Assembly: GCF_035271045.1 (NCBI RefSeq)
Contig: NZ_DATESC010000001.1
Span: 62,001-126,000, forward strand
Direction: 5' to 3'
From: Marinospirillum sp035271045
GTDB taxonomy: Bacteria > Pseudomonadota > Gammaproteobacteria > Pseudomonadales > Halomonadaceae
Length of the DNA stretch: 64,000 bases
Part shown: one piece after another, positions 9,265 to 16,727 of the stretch
Position numbering within the stretch: the stretch's first letter is position 1
How the letters are laid out: each line of letters begins with the position of its first letter
Position numbers and translations under genes: made by a program
The notes under the pieces: model-generated
What the model saw: only the letters and a program-made list of their open reading frames with translations
Database searches by the model: none
Told to the model about the DNA's origin: nothing

Positions 9265-9360
9265 TTTATTTATTGTTGCAACTATTGACTTGCCGTTAGC
9301 CAAGGATGGCTATAACAATACCCATTTTAGACCTTACCTATTTTAAACCTTAGGAAAATT

Positions 9361-10260
9361 ATGTCTTGGTTGCAAATTAAAACGTTGATCCGTCCAGAGC
9401 AAGCCGAAGTGTTTGAAAACTGGTTAGTTGAAGCGGGTGCTTGTGCCATTACGTTGACTGACGCTGAAGACCAGCCCGTTTTTGAACCGATACGTGGCAC
9501 GACACCCTTGTGGCAATCAACCCAGTTAACTGGGTTGTATGATGGCAAGCAAAATGCCGAACAAATGCTAGCAACCATGCAGCAGTTGTGGCAGGTGAAT
9601 TACCCTGAAGTACCCATGCCAGCGCTTCAGCTAGAAATACTAGAAGACAAAGATTGGATACGTGAGTGGATGGACAGCTTTAAACCCATGCAAATGGGGC
9701 AACGGTTATGGGTTGTGCCTAGTTGGTTAAAACCGCCTGAGCCTGATGCGGTTAACCTTATACTCGATCCAGGTTTGGCCTTTGGTACAGGCACTCATCC
9801 AACCACTAAACTGTGTTTACAATGGTTAGACAGTCTTGATTTAGAAGGCAAAACGCTGCTTGATTTTGGGTGTGGTTCTGGCATTCTTGGTATCGCTGGT
9901 TTATTGCTGGGTGCTAAACAAGCTTGGGGTACAGATATAGACCCTCAAGCCTTGCAAGCAAGCCAGCAAAATGCACAACGTAACAAGCTTGATCCAGCAC
10001 TATTTCCTGTTTATTACCCAGAAAAATGCCCACAAATTAGCTGTGATGTTTTAGTTGCCAATATTCTGGCTGGCCCGTTAATTTCATTAGCAGAAGAGTT
10101 GGCTAGTCGTATTAAAGCGGGTGGACAAATGGCGCTTTCAGGTATTTTACATCATCAAGCTGAAGAGGTTAGCCGTGCTTATAGCCCTTGGTTTGAGTTA
10201 GACAAGCCAACCCAAGAGGATGATTGGGTGCGTATAACCGGTATTCGTAAAAAAGCTTGA
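9361..10260 (+). CDS. prmA: Ribosomal protein L11 methyltransferase
   Basis: SAM-dependent trimethylation of ribosomal protein L11. The product is 299 residues (E. coli 293). The N-terminal substrate-recognition domain (1-60) is joined to a class I methyltransferase domain. LDPGLAFGTGTHPTT precedes the SAM motif LLDFGCGSGILG (about residues 165-176), and VANILAGPL is the post-motif. It is separated from accC by 96 bp with no clear terminator, only a 5-bp TAGCC/GGCTA hairpin at about 9297. The DUF3426 gene follows closely. Confidence 0.96.
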   Translation: MSWLQIKTLIRPEQAEVFENWLVEAGACAITLTDAEDQPVFEPIRGTTPLWQSTQLTGLYDGKQNAEQMLATMQQLWQVNYPEVPMPALQLEILEDKDWIREWMDSFKPMQMGQRLWVVPSWLKPPEPDAVNLILDPGLAFGTGTHPTTKLCLQWLDSLDLEGKTLLDFGCGSGILGIAGLLLGAKQAWGTDIDPQALQASQQNAQRNKLDPALFPVYYPEKCPQISCDVLVANILAGPLISLAEELASRIKAGGQMALSGILHHQAEEVSRAYSPWFELDKPTQEDDWVRITGIRKKA

Positions 10261-10287
10261 ATTGCACATTGAATGGACTTTTGCTGC

Positions 10288-11061
10288 ATGAATACAACGA
10301 ATTCAGTAAAACAGGCGGAATGCCCACATTGTCACAGTATCTTTAGTGTTAGTGAAGAAGAAATAGCGCTTGCTTTAGGCGCTGTTCGTTGTGGCGAATG
10401 TATGAAAATTTTTAATGCCAGTTACCATCTGATTGATGTACCGCATACCATCCCCATTTCGACTGCGGAAAAAGAGTTAGAATCAATGATACTTGCTGCA
10501 AACTTAGCCAATACGAGTAACAAAAAAGCTAATATTCCGCTACCTCTTATCACCATTCCTACACTCCAAGAACCTGCTGAAAAAGTAGATTTTTTAAGTA
10601 ATTCAACCAATGTTGATGCTTCGGAAATAGACACAGAAGAAATAATAGAGAAAGCAAAAACAAAAAAAATGGCTGCGCCTTTTATTGCCGGTCTTTTTTT
10701 TCTGTTGATTGCCATCTCGGTTGCTGGCTGGCTGTTTGTTAATCAAGCACCACCGATTGCTTACACCTTTACTGATGTACGCTTAACGTCTTCTAGTGGT
10801 AACAGCAAAAAAATCGATGTTTACTTTAAAATCAGCAACGTGACGGAACAAACATTACCACTACCTAATTTAACCATTCAACTACTTAATCTAAGCTCGC
10901 AGCCGGTCAGCTCTGAAGTTGTTATGGCTGTCGATTTAAAACCTACTTTCTCTGAATTAGCCGCCTCTGCTAGCCATGAAATGCAAGCCAGTGTTGATCG
11001 TCCCACTATTTTTGTACAGGGCGCTCATATTGAAGTGCATTTAAACAACACTAAGCTTTAA
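10288..11061 (+). CDS. Zinc-ribbon and DUF3426 domain membrane protein
   Basis: Function unknown. This is the zinc-ribbon/DUF3426 protein commonly found between prmA and dusB-fis in gammaproteobacteria. An N-terminal CxxC...CxxC zinc ribbon (CPHC and CGEC within the first 50 residues) is followed by a low-complexity linker. One membrane helix (AAPFIAGLFFLLIAISVAGWL) lies near residue 135. The C-terminal part is a beta-rich presumed periplasmic domain. ATG at 10288 is chosen because the ribbon normally begins within about ten residues of the start; an ATG at 10273 would add five. The 257-residue product may sense or anchor something at the membrane, but no role is known. Confidence 0.8.
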   Translation: MNTTNSVKQAECPHCHSIFSVSEEEIALALGAVRCGECMKIFNASYHLIDVPHTIPISTAEKELESMILAANLANTSNKKANIPLPLITIPTLQEPAEKVDFLSNSTNVDASEIDTEEIIEKAKTKKMAAPFIAGLFFLLIAISVAGWLFVNQAPPIAYTFTDVRLTSSSGNSKKIDVYFKISNVTEQTLPLPNLTIQLLNLSSQPVSSEVVMAVDLKPTFSELAASASHEMQASVDRPTIFVQGAHIEVHLNNTKL

Positions 11062-11118
11062 TCCTAACGCCTCTCAAGGTAAGATACCGCCCCTTGATTA
11101 CTAGGTCGAGTTTACCCA

Positions 11119-12105
11119 GTGTTGCAAATAGGTCGCTATAAAATCACGACTCCTCTTGTATTAGCGCCAATGGCCGGTATTACAGATCGACCTTTTAGGG
11201 CGTTATGCCGTAGCTTTGGTGCTGGTTTAACCGTTGCTGAAATGGTGACGAGTGACCAAAGCCTTTGGACGACTCAAAAGTCACTTTTGCGCCTGCCTCA
11301 CCTTGATGAGCCAGAACCCAGAATGATTCAAATAGCCGGTGGTGATCCACAAATGCTAGCCGCTGCCGCTAAAGCGAATGTAGAACTGGGTGCTCAAATC
11401 ATTGATATTAATATGGGCTGTCCAGCAAAAAAGGTGTGTAAAAAAGCGGCAGGTTCTGCTCTTTTAAGGGATGAGAAGCTAGTGGCAGAAATTTTAGCTG
11501 CTGTGGTTGCTGCGGTTGATGTGCCGGTTACTTTAAAAATTCGTACCGGCTGGTCAGCAAACCATAAAAATGCTGTTACAATTGCGAAACTTGCAGAGCA
11601 AGAAGGGATACAAGCGCTTACAATTCATGGTAGAACCCGAGAAGACCGTTTTAATGGTGATGCTGAATACGACACGCTAGCCGAAGTTTGTCAGCAGGTG
11701 AGTTTCCCAGTTATTGCTAATGGTGATATTGATTCCCCTCAAAAGGTACAACAAATATTGGCTAAAACCGGTGCGAGTGCTGTGATGATTGGACGCGCAG
11801 CGCAAGGTAAACCGTGGATTTTTCGTCAAATTAAGCATTGGTTAGATACTCAACAACTGCTGCCTGATCCAGAACCTCTTGAGCTTCACCGTATTATTAG
11901 CCAGCATTTAACGGGGCTTTACCTTACCTATGGTGACTTTATGGGAATAAGAGTAGCTCGTAAGCACTTTGGCTGGTATTTGCAGCAAGCAGGTAGCAAT
12001 GAGTGGCGTAAAGTTTTTAATTTATTAGAAACCTCTGAGCAGCAACTGGCTTTAGTTGATCGTATCTTCTTACAAGACGTATCCAATGCCTCTGGGCTTA
12101 ACTGA
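11119..12105 (+). CDS. dusB: tRNA-dihydrouridine synthase B
   Basis: FMN-dependent reduction of specific uridines in the tRNA D-loop. The product is 328 residues. The start is GTG at 11119 giving MLQIGRYKI, with TTG at 11122 as a possible alternative. APMAGITDRPFRALC opens the TIM barrel, and NMGCPAKKV carries the catalytic Cys at residue 101. LKIRTGW and TIHGRTREDRF are FMN/tRNA-contacting segments. The dusB-fis order is the classic gammaproteobacterial operon. Confidence 0.96.
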   Translation: MLQIGRYKITTPLVLAPMAGITDRPFRALCRSFGAGLTVAEMVTSDQSLWTTQKSLLRLPHLDEPEPRMIQIAGGDPQMLAAAAKANVELGAQIIDINMGCPAKKVCKKAAGSALLRDEKLVAEILAAVVAAVDVPVTLKIRTGWSANHKNAVTIAKLAEQEGIQALTIHGRTREDRFNGDAEYDTLAEVCQQVSFPVIANGDIDSPQKVQQILAKTGASAVMIGRAAQGKPWIFRQIKHWLDTQQLLPDPEPLELHRIISQHLTGLYLTYGDFMGIRVARKHFGWYLQQAGSNEWRKVFNLLETSEQQLALVDRIFLQDVSNASGLN

Positions 12106-12128
12106 ATAACTGATAGAATTAAATTAAA

Positions 12129-12398
12129 GTGACTGAATCAAGAAAAAACTATGTATATAAGCTAGAACAAGAACGCCCTTTGCGTGAAAGTATTATTCAT
12201 GCTTTGAATAATTACTTTACACAGCTTGATGGCGAGCCTGTTAATAACCTTTATGACCTAGTGTTAACCGAAGTTGAAGCACCTTTGCTTGAAGCGGTGA
12301 TGCGCTATACTCATAACAATCAAACTCAAGCGTCTAGTTTGTTGGGTTTGAACCGTGGTACGTTACGTAAGAAACTTAAACAATACGATCTTATCTAG
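12129..12398 (+). CDS. fis: DNA-binding protein Fis
   Basis: Nucleoid-associated protein that bends DNA and activates rRNA and other growth-linked promoters. The product is 89 residues, against 98 in E. coli, with a shortened N-terminus. The start is GTG at 12129. The helix-turn-helix is the C-terminal segment NQTQASSLLGLNRGTLRKKLKQYDLI (about residues 63-89), strongly conserved. It lies 23 bp after dusB, whose expression usually drives fis. Confidence 0.96.
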   Translation: MTESRKNYVYKLEQERPLRESIIHALNNYFTQLDGEPVNNLYDLVLTEVEAPLLEAVMRYTHNNQTQASSLLGLNRGTLRKKLKQYDLI

Positions 12399-12424
12399 GC
12401 TTTTTAAGGAGCTGAACCAAGCTT

Positions 12425-14005
12425 ATGGCTATACAAAAACCACTTCCCATTCGTCGCGCTTTACTGAGTGTTTCTGATAAAAACGGCATCGTTGAACTGG
12501 CTAAAGGACTGCTTGAGCGCGGTGTAACGCTTCTGTCTACTGGCGGCACTTTTAAGTTGATTAACGATGCAGGCTTAGCGGTTACGGAAGTCTCTGAACA
12601 TACTGGCTTTCCTGAAATGATGGATGGTCGTGTTAAAACCCTGCACCCTAAAATTCATGGTGGAATTCTGGGTCGTCGTGGTCAAGATGATGCCATCATG
12701 GCTGAACATCAAATTGATGCGATTGATTTGGTCGTTGTGAATCTTTACCCCTTCCAAGCCACCATTGCGCGTGATGACTGTACGTTAGACATGGCGATTG
12801 AAAATATCGACATTGGTGGCCCTGCTATGGTCCGTAGCTGTGCTAAAAACCACGCTTTCACCACCATTCTTGTTAACACCAGCGATTACCAACAAGTGCT
12901 AACAGAAATGGATGCTAATCAAGGTGCTGTTACTCAGCCTACCCGTTTTGATTTAGCGGTAAAAGCCTTTGAACACACGGCTGCTTATGATTCAGCCATA
13001 GCTAACTATTTAGGCTGTAAAGTTGAAGGTGGCAGCGAAGACTTTCCGCGCACTTTTAATACCCAGTTTATTAAACGCCAAGCAATGCGCTACGGTGAAA
13101 ACCCTCATCAAAAAGCCGCTTTTTATGCTGAAGCCAACATTACTGAAGCTTGCGTAGCAACGGCTAAAGTGCTGCAAGGTAAAGAATTATCGTTTAACAA
13201 CGTAGCCGACACAGATGCCGCGTTTGAATGCGTTAAAGCCTTTAATGAGCCTGCTTGTGTCATTGTTAAACACGCTAACCCGTGTGGTGTTGCTGTTGGT
13301 GAAAACTTGCACCAAGCCTATGATCTAGCGTTTAAAACCGACCCTACCAGTGCTTTTGGCGGCATTATTGCTTTTAACTGCGAATTAGATGCAGCAACAG
13401 CGCAAGCCATTGTTGATCGTCAGTTTGCTGAAGTTATTATTGCACCGGGCATTACAGCAGCAGCACAAGCAATTATTGCTAGCAAGAAAAATTTACGCTT
13501 GTTAGATGCCGGTGAGTTTTGGCCAGGTGAACGTCAGCTAGCAGCGAACTTTAAACGCGTTACCGGCGGCTTATTAGTACAAGACCGTGACCTAGGTACT
13601 GTTAATACCGATGACCTTAAAGTCGTTACAGAACGCGCACCGACTGAACAAGAATTAATTGACCTAGCTTTTGCTTGGAAAGTTGCTAAATACGTTAAGT
13701 CTAACGCCATCGTTTATGCTAAAGACGGTCGTACGATTGGCGTGGGTGCAGGTCAAATGAGCCGTGTTTATTCGGCTAGAATTGCTGGTATTAAAGCAGC
13801 AGACGAAAACCTAGTGGTGGAAGGTTCGGTCATGGCCTCGGATGCTTTTTTTCCTTTCCGCGATGGCATTGATGCAGCAGCAGCAGCAGGCATTACAGCG
13901 GTGATTCAGCCCGGTGGTTCAATGCGCGATGAAGAAGTTATTCAAGCTGCTAACGAAGCAGGCATTGCTATGGTGTTCACGGGTATGCGCCACTTCTTAC
14001 ATTGA
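12425..14005 (+). CDS. purH: Bifunctional AICAR transformylase / IMP cyclohydrolase
   Basis: Catalyses the last two steps of IMP synthesis. The product is 526 residues (E. coli 529). The N-terminal cyclohydrolase (MGS-like) domain begins RRALLSVSDKNGIVELAKGL. The C-terminal transformylase domain carries MRYGENPHQKAAFY and the catalytic VKHANPCGVAVG. AAGGAG precedes the ATG by about 12 nt. Fis and PurH adjacency is typical of pseudomonads, but purD does not follow here; a bidirectional terminator and a convergent gene do. Confidence 0.98.
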   Translation: MAIQKPLPIRRALLSVSDKNGIVELAKGLLERGVTLLSTGGTFKLINDAGLAVTEVSEHTGFPEMMDGRVKTLHPKIHGGILGRRGQDDAIMAEHQIDAIDLVVVNLYPFQATIARDDCTLDMAIENIDIGGPAMVRSCAKNHAFTTILVNTSDYQQVLTEMDANQGAVTQPTRFDLAVKAFEHTAAYDSAIANYLGCKVEGGSEDFPRTFNTQFIKRQAMRYGENPHQKAAFYAEANITEACVATAKVLQGKELSFNNVADTDAAFECVKAFNEPACVIVKHANPCGVAVGENLHQAYDLAFKTDPTSAFGGIIAFNCELDAATAQAIVDRQFAEVIIAPGITAAAQAIIASKKNLRLLDAGEFWPGERQLAANFKRVTGGLLVQDRDLGTVNTDDLKVVTERAPTEQELIDLAFAWKVAKYVKSNAIVYAKDGRTIGVGAGQMSRVYSARIAGIKAADENLVVEGSVMASDAFFPFRDGIDAAAAAGITAVIQPGGSMRDEEVIQAANEAGIAMVFTGMRHFLH

Positions 14006-14041
14006 TTAAAAGCTTTTAATTCATCAGTAAAATAGCAATAG

Positions 14042-14078
14042 AAAAACGCCGCAGTCTTAAAAAGATTGCGGCGTTTTT
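14042..14078. terminator. Bidirectional terminator between purH and the convergent outer-membrane gene
   Basis: 15-bp arms pair 14042-14056 (AAAAACGCCGCAGTC) with 14064-14078 (GATTGCGGCGTTTTT), with one G-T pair and a 7-nt loop. The T-runs on both strands suit the two convergent genes. Confidence 0.9.
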
Positions 14079-14108
14079 ATAACCAAAACTTAATATTTTA
14101 AATATTAT

Positions 14109-14894
14109 TTAGAAGCCAGCACGAAGGTAAGCGCCAAAGAAACCGCCACTAAAAGCTAAATCACCGTAGGTATCATCTAAGTCATCTAGTGTTACATCAA
14201 AACTGCGATAACCTGCCGTAATTCCCGGTTTAATCAATGGAAAGCCATCGTATTGGTAACGCACATCAGCGATGATATCGGTGATTTTGTTACCGCTATA
14301 ACTTATTGCGTTGGCATTAGCACCCACTGAAAGCCCTAAAGGTAAACTGACGCGTAAACCAGCATAACCCATGGGTAATGGGGCGCTTAAATCAACCGAT
14401 TCAGCTTTATTAGACAAAGTTTCTTTTATTTCAAAACCACCATCAAACTGACGTAGGGTTAAACCCAATTCTGCGCGTAAGCCAACAAGGGGTAAAAAAG
14501 AGGTAATGCCATCAAATAAACGGTAATAAGCCGTTACATCGGTATGACTTAAATCAATTTGGGTTTGTAAATCGCCATTAAAAGACTGATTAATAAACTT
14601 AAATGCAGTATTTTTATTACCTGAAAAATCCAGCGTCGTCCGACTGATTCTTACATTGGGAATGATTGGAATGGGATGATCGAATTGTGCAAAAAAATAG
14701 GTTTGGTTTTCACTTGAAAGCCCCAAGCTATTTTCTACATCTAGGTTAGCTTGCCCCGCCTTACCTTGTATAGAACCTGTAGGACTAGCATTCCAAACAT
14801 TACCACCCGCTAAGATATTTAATTCTATCGCCTGTGCTTGCATGGCAGTGGTGGGAAGCAACACAGTGGCTGCTAAGGTTAAAAATTTACGCAT
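14109..14894 (-). CDS. Outer-membrane beta-barrel type protein, unknown function
   Basis: 261 residues with a clear signal peptide (MRKFLTLAATVLLPTTAMQAQA). The mature part alternates polar and hydrophobic residues in short beta segments, is rich in Gly and Asn, and ends in a terminal Phe (YLRAGF), all typical of outer-membrane barrels inserted by BamA. It resembles, from memory, the TIGR04219-type gammaproteobacterial outer-membrane protein family; that assignment is inference. It is transcribed alone, convergent with purH, and folX follows upstream on the same strand after 55 bp. Ligand and role are unknown. Confidence 0.7.
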   Translation of the reverse strand: MRKFLTLAATVLLPTTAMQAQAIELNILAGGNVWNASPTGSIQGKAGQANLDVENSLGLSSENQTYFFAQFDHPIPIIPNVRISRTTLDFSGNKNTAFKFINQSFNGDLQTQIDLSHTDVTAYYRLFDGITSFLPLVGLRAELGLTLRQFDGGFEIKETLSNKAESVDLSAPLPMGYAGLRVSLPLGLSVGANANAISYSGNKITDIIADVRYQYDGFPLIKPGITAGYRSFDVTLDDLDDTYGDLAFSGGFFGAYLRAGF

Positions 14895-14949
14895 AAGTTA
14901 CCTACTTAGCTTAACGATAAAAAGTGGAATAAAAGGGTTGTTTATGGTT

Positions 14950-15333
14950 TTAAATGGCTTCTTTTTGAGCACTTAGCGTAACAGAAACCGAGTCAGAAAA
15001 ACGCAATGCATAAGGTTTATCTACTTCAACTTCAGCCACTTCTACTTGTTCATGGCTCATCACGATTTCTAACAGCTCTTTAGTTAAACGCTCTAACAAA
15101 GCAAAACGCCCACCTTCAACGTGGGCAATAATTTTTTTGGTGATGGTACGGTAATTCAATGCTTCTTCAATGCGGTTAAATTGCACTGCTCGGTCAGCAG
15201 TATAACGAATCACCACATTAACTAAAATGTCTTGCTGGTTCTGTATTTCATCTTCTTTAATGCCAATATAGGTTCTTAGACGTAAATTTTTAATGCGAAT
15301 ACTGGCTAAAGTATGGGGGTTTTTATTGGGCAT
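14950..15333 (-). CDS. folX: Dihydroneopterin triphosphate 2'-epimerase
   Basis: Converts 7,8-dihydroneopterin triphosphate to the monapterin form. The product is 127 residues. It tracks E. coli FolX closely (IRIKNLRLRTYIGIKEDE, ALNYRTITKKII, VEVDKPYALRFSDSVSVTL), more than it does FolB dihydroneopterin aldolase. It lies 33 bp downstream of folE on the same strand, so the pair probably makes tetrahydromonapterin precursors, as in pseudomonads. No folM reductase or phenylalanine hydroxylase is in the window. Confidence 0.9.
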   Translation of the reverse strand: MPNKNPHTLASIRIKNLRLRTYIGIKEDEIQNQQDILVNVVIRYTADRAVQFNRIEEALNYRTITKKIIAHVEGGRFALLERLTKELLEIVMSHEQVEVAEVEVDKPYALRFSDSVSVTLSAQKEAI

Positions 15334-15366
15334 TCTTTCTCCTTTGGTGATTTTTCTTATTGTTAA

Positions 15367-15942
15367 CTAATCAAGCAGCTTAAAAAATTCTTGACGAGCC
15401 GTAGGATTTTCACGTAATTGCCCTAGCATTACTGAAGTACGCATCATAGAGTTTTGTTTTTCTACACCGCGCATCATCATGCATAAATGACGGGCTTCAA
15501 CAATAACGGCGACACCGGCTGCACCAGTTACTTCCTGCACTGCTTCAGCAATTTGTTTGGTTAGTAATTCTTGAATTTGTAAGCGACGCGAGAACATATC
15601 GGTAATGCGTGCAAATTTAGACAAACCCAACACTTTTCCTTTAGGTAAATAACCTATGTGGCATTTACCAATAAAGGGCAGTAAATGGTGTTCACACATA
15701 GAATAAAATTCGATATCTTTAACAATGACTAGCTCATCAGTATCAGAAGTAAAAACAGCACCATTAACCAAGGTGTGTAAGTCTTGGCGATAACCTTGAG
15801 TTAAAAACTCCATTGCTTTAGCTGCCCTTATAGGGGTATCGACTAAACCTTCACGCTGCGGATCTTCACCCATATTTTTCAGGATGGCTTGGTAATGAGG
15901 CACTAAAGATTCATAAATTGCAGCAGTAGTTGAGTTTTTCAT
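15367..15942 (-). CDS. folE: GTP cyclohydrolase I
   Basis: Makes 7,8-dihydroneopterin triphosphate from GTP, the first step of folate and monapterin synthesis. The product is 191 residues. The zinc-ligand and substrate motifs are all present: MCEHHLLPFIGKCHIGY, the Cys ligand in EARHLCMMMRG, and GLSKFARI. It is a type IA (zinc) enzyme rather than FolE2. It heads the folE-folX pair; the 245-bp spacer upstream separates it from a divergent exported-protein gene. Confidence 0.96.
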   Translation of the reverse strand: MKNSTTAAIYESLVPHYQAILKNMGEDPQREGLVDTPIRAAKAMEFLTQGYRQDLHTLVNGAVFTSDTDELVIVKDIEFYSMCEHHLLPFIGKCHIGYLPKGKVLGLSKFARITDMFSRRLQIQELLTKQIAEAVQEVTGAAGVAVIVEARHLCMMMRGVEKQNSMMRTSVMLGQLRENPTARQEFFKLLD

Positions 15943-16187
15943 TTAAAAATTTTCTTAGGTAAGTAGGGTTAATAATGGGTACTTTGCTAATGGTTTTTAA
16001 TGGTGATAATTGACTCAGTATACCACCTATTTTCCTAGTGCTTTAGTAGGAATTAGTATCAATAAAGTTGATATTAGCTAAAAGTAACTTGAGCGTAAGC
16101 ACTGTGGCAAACTGACATGAATAAGCTTAGAAAATACTCTGCTATACTTTATAAAACTCACTCAAACTGAATTTGGAAATACATACT

Positions 16188-16685
16188 ATGAAAAAGTTAA
16201 TAACTGCTTTTGCTTTAATGGGTTGCTCTTTTGGACTGATAGCTTCTCAAGCCACTTTACCATTACAACCGGGTCAAGTGCTTAACGCTTCTGCGGTAAA
16301 TCAAGTCGTTTTGAAAGAAGGCGAAGCACGCAATAATGTGTGGTTTTCTGTCGAAACTAACCGTGTTGAAGGTACGTCTACTTACCATTTAAGCAACTGC
16401 ACTATGTCAACGGATGTTAAATTAAATGCTGGTACTTTTAATTTGCAAAGTAAGCAACTGCGCTGTATCAGTGATGAAGGTGACATTTTTACAGATAAAA
16501 ATATTCAAGCAAAAATTTTAATTGATACTAAGGATATTTGCACAAGCAACAAAAACAAATGTGCAGAAGTCACCCTTTCTAGCGGTAAAAACTACACCTT
16601 TGAGATTAAAAATCAGTCCAATTTAATTGCTGAACTAAACGTTATGCGTGAAGTGAACAAAAGCCGTTTAGAACAAGTAAATTAA
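16188..16685 (+). CDS. Small exported protein, unknown function
   Basis: 165 residues. The ATG at 16188 is chosen over an upstream TTG at 16173 because it is preceded by GGA at 10 nt and begins a proper signal peptide (MKKLITAFALMGCSFGLIASQA). An LMGC lipobox-like string occurs at residues 10-13, but the n-region would be unusually short. The mature part has four Cys (contexts SNCTM, LRCIS, DICTS, NKCAE), suggesting two disulfides, and a predicted beta-rich fold. No family is recognised. It is monocistronic between divergent folE and convergent mltC. Confidence 0.7.
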   Translation: MKKLITAFALMGCSFGLIASQATLPLQPGQVLNASAVNQVVLKEGEARNNVWFSVETNRVEGTSTYHLSNCTMSTDVKLNAGTFNLQSKQLRCISDEGDIFTDKNIQAKILIDTKDICTSNKNKCAEVTLSSGKNYTFEIKNQSNLIAELNVMREVNKSRLEQVN

Positions 16686-16701
16686 ATCTATTCGCTACTA
16701 A

Positions 16702-16727
16702 AACTGCCTCTTTACCTAGAGGCAGTT
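16702..16727 (-). terminator. Hairpin at the mltC / exported gene junction
   Basis: A perfect 10-bp stem (AACTGCCTCT at 16702-16711 with 16718-16727, 6-nt loop) overlaps the mltC stop codon. On the minus strand it is followed by a short T-run (TTAG after a terminal TT), fitting a modest mltC terminator. It may also slow plus-strand transcription. Confidence 0.6.

Noticed and set aside
16112..16148. CTGACA and TATACT upstream of the exported gene at 16188 as a promoter
   Set aside because: Spacer is 25 bp, too long for sigma-70, and no better -35 was found.
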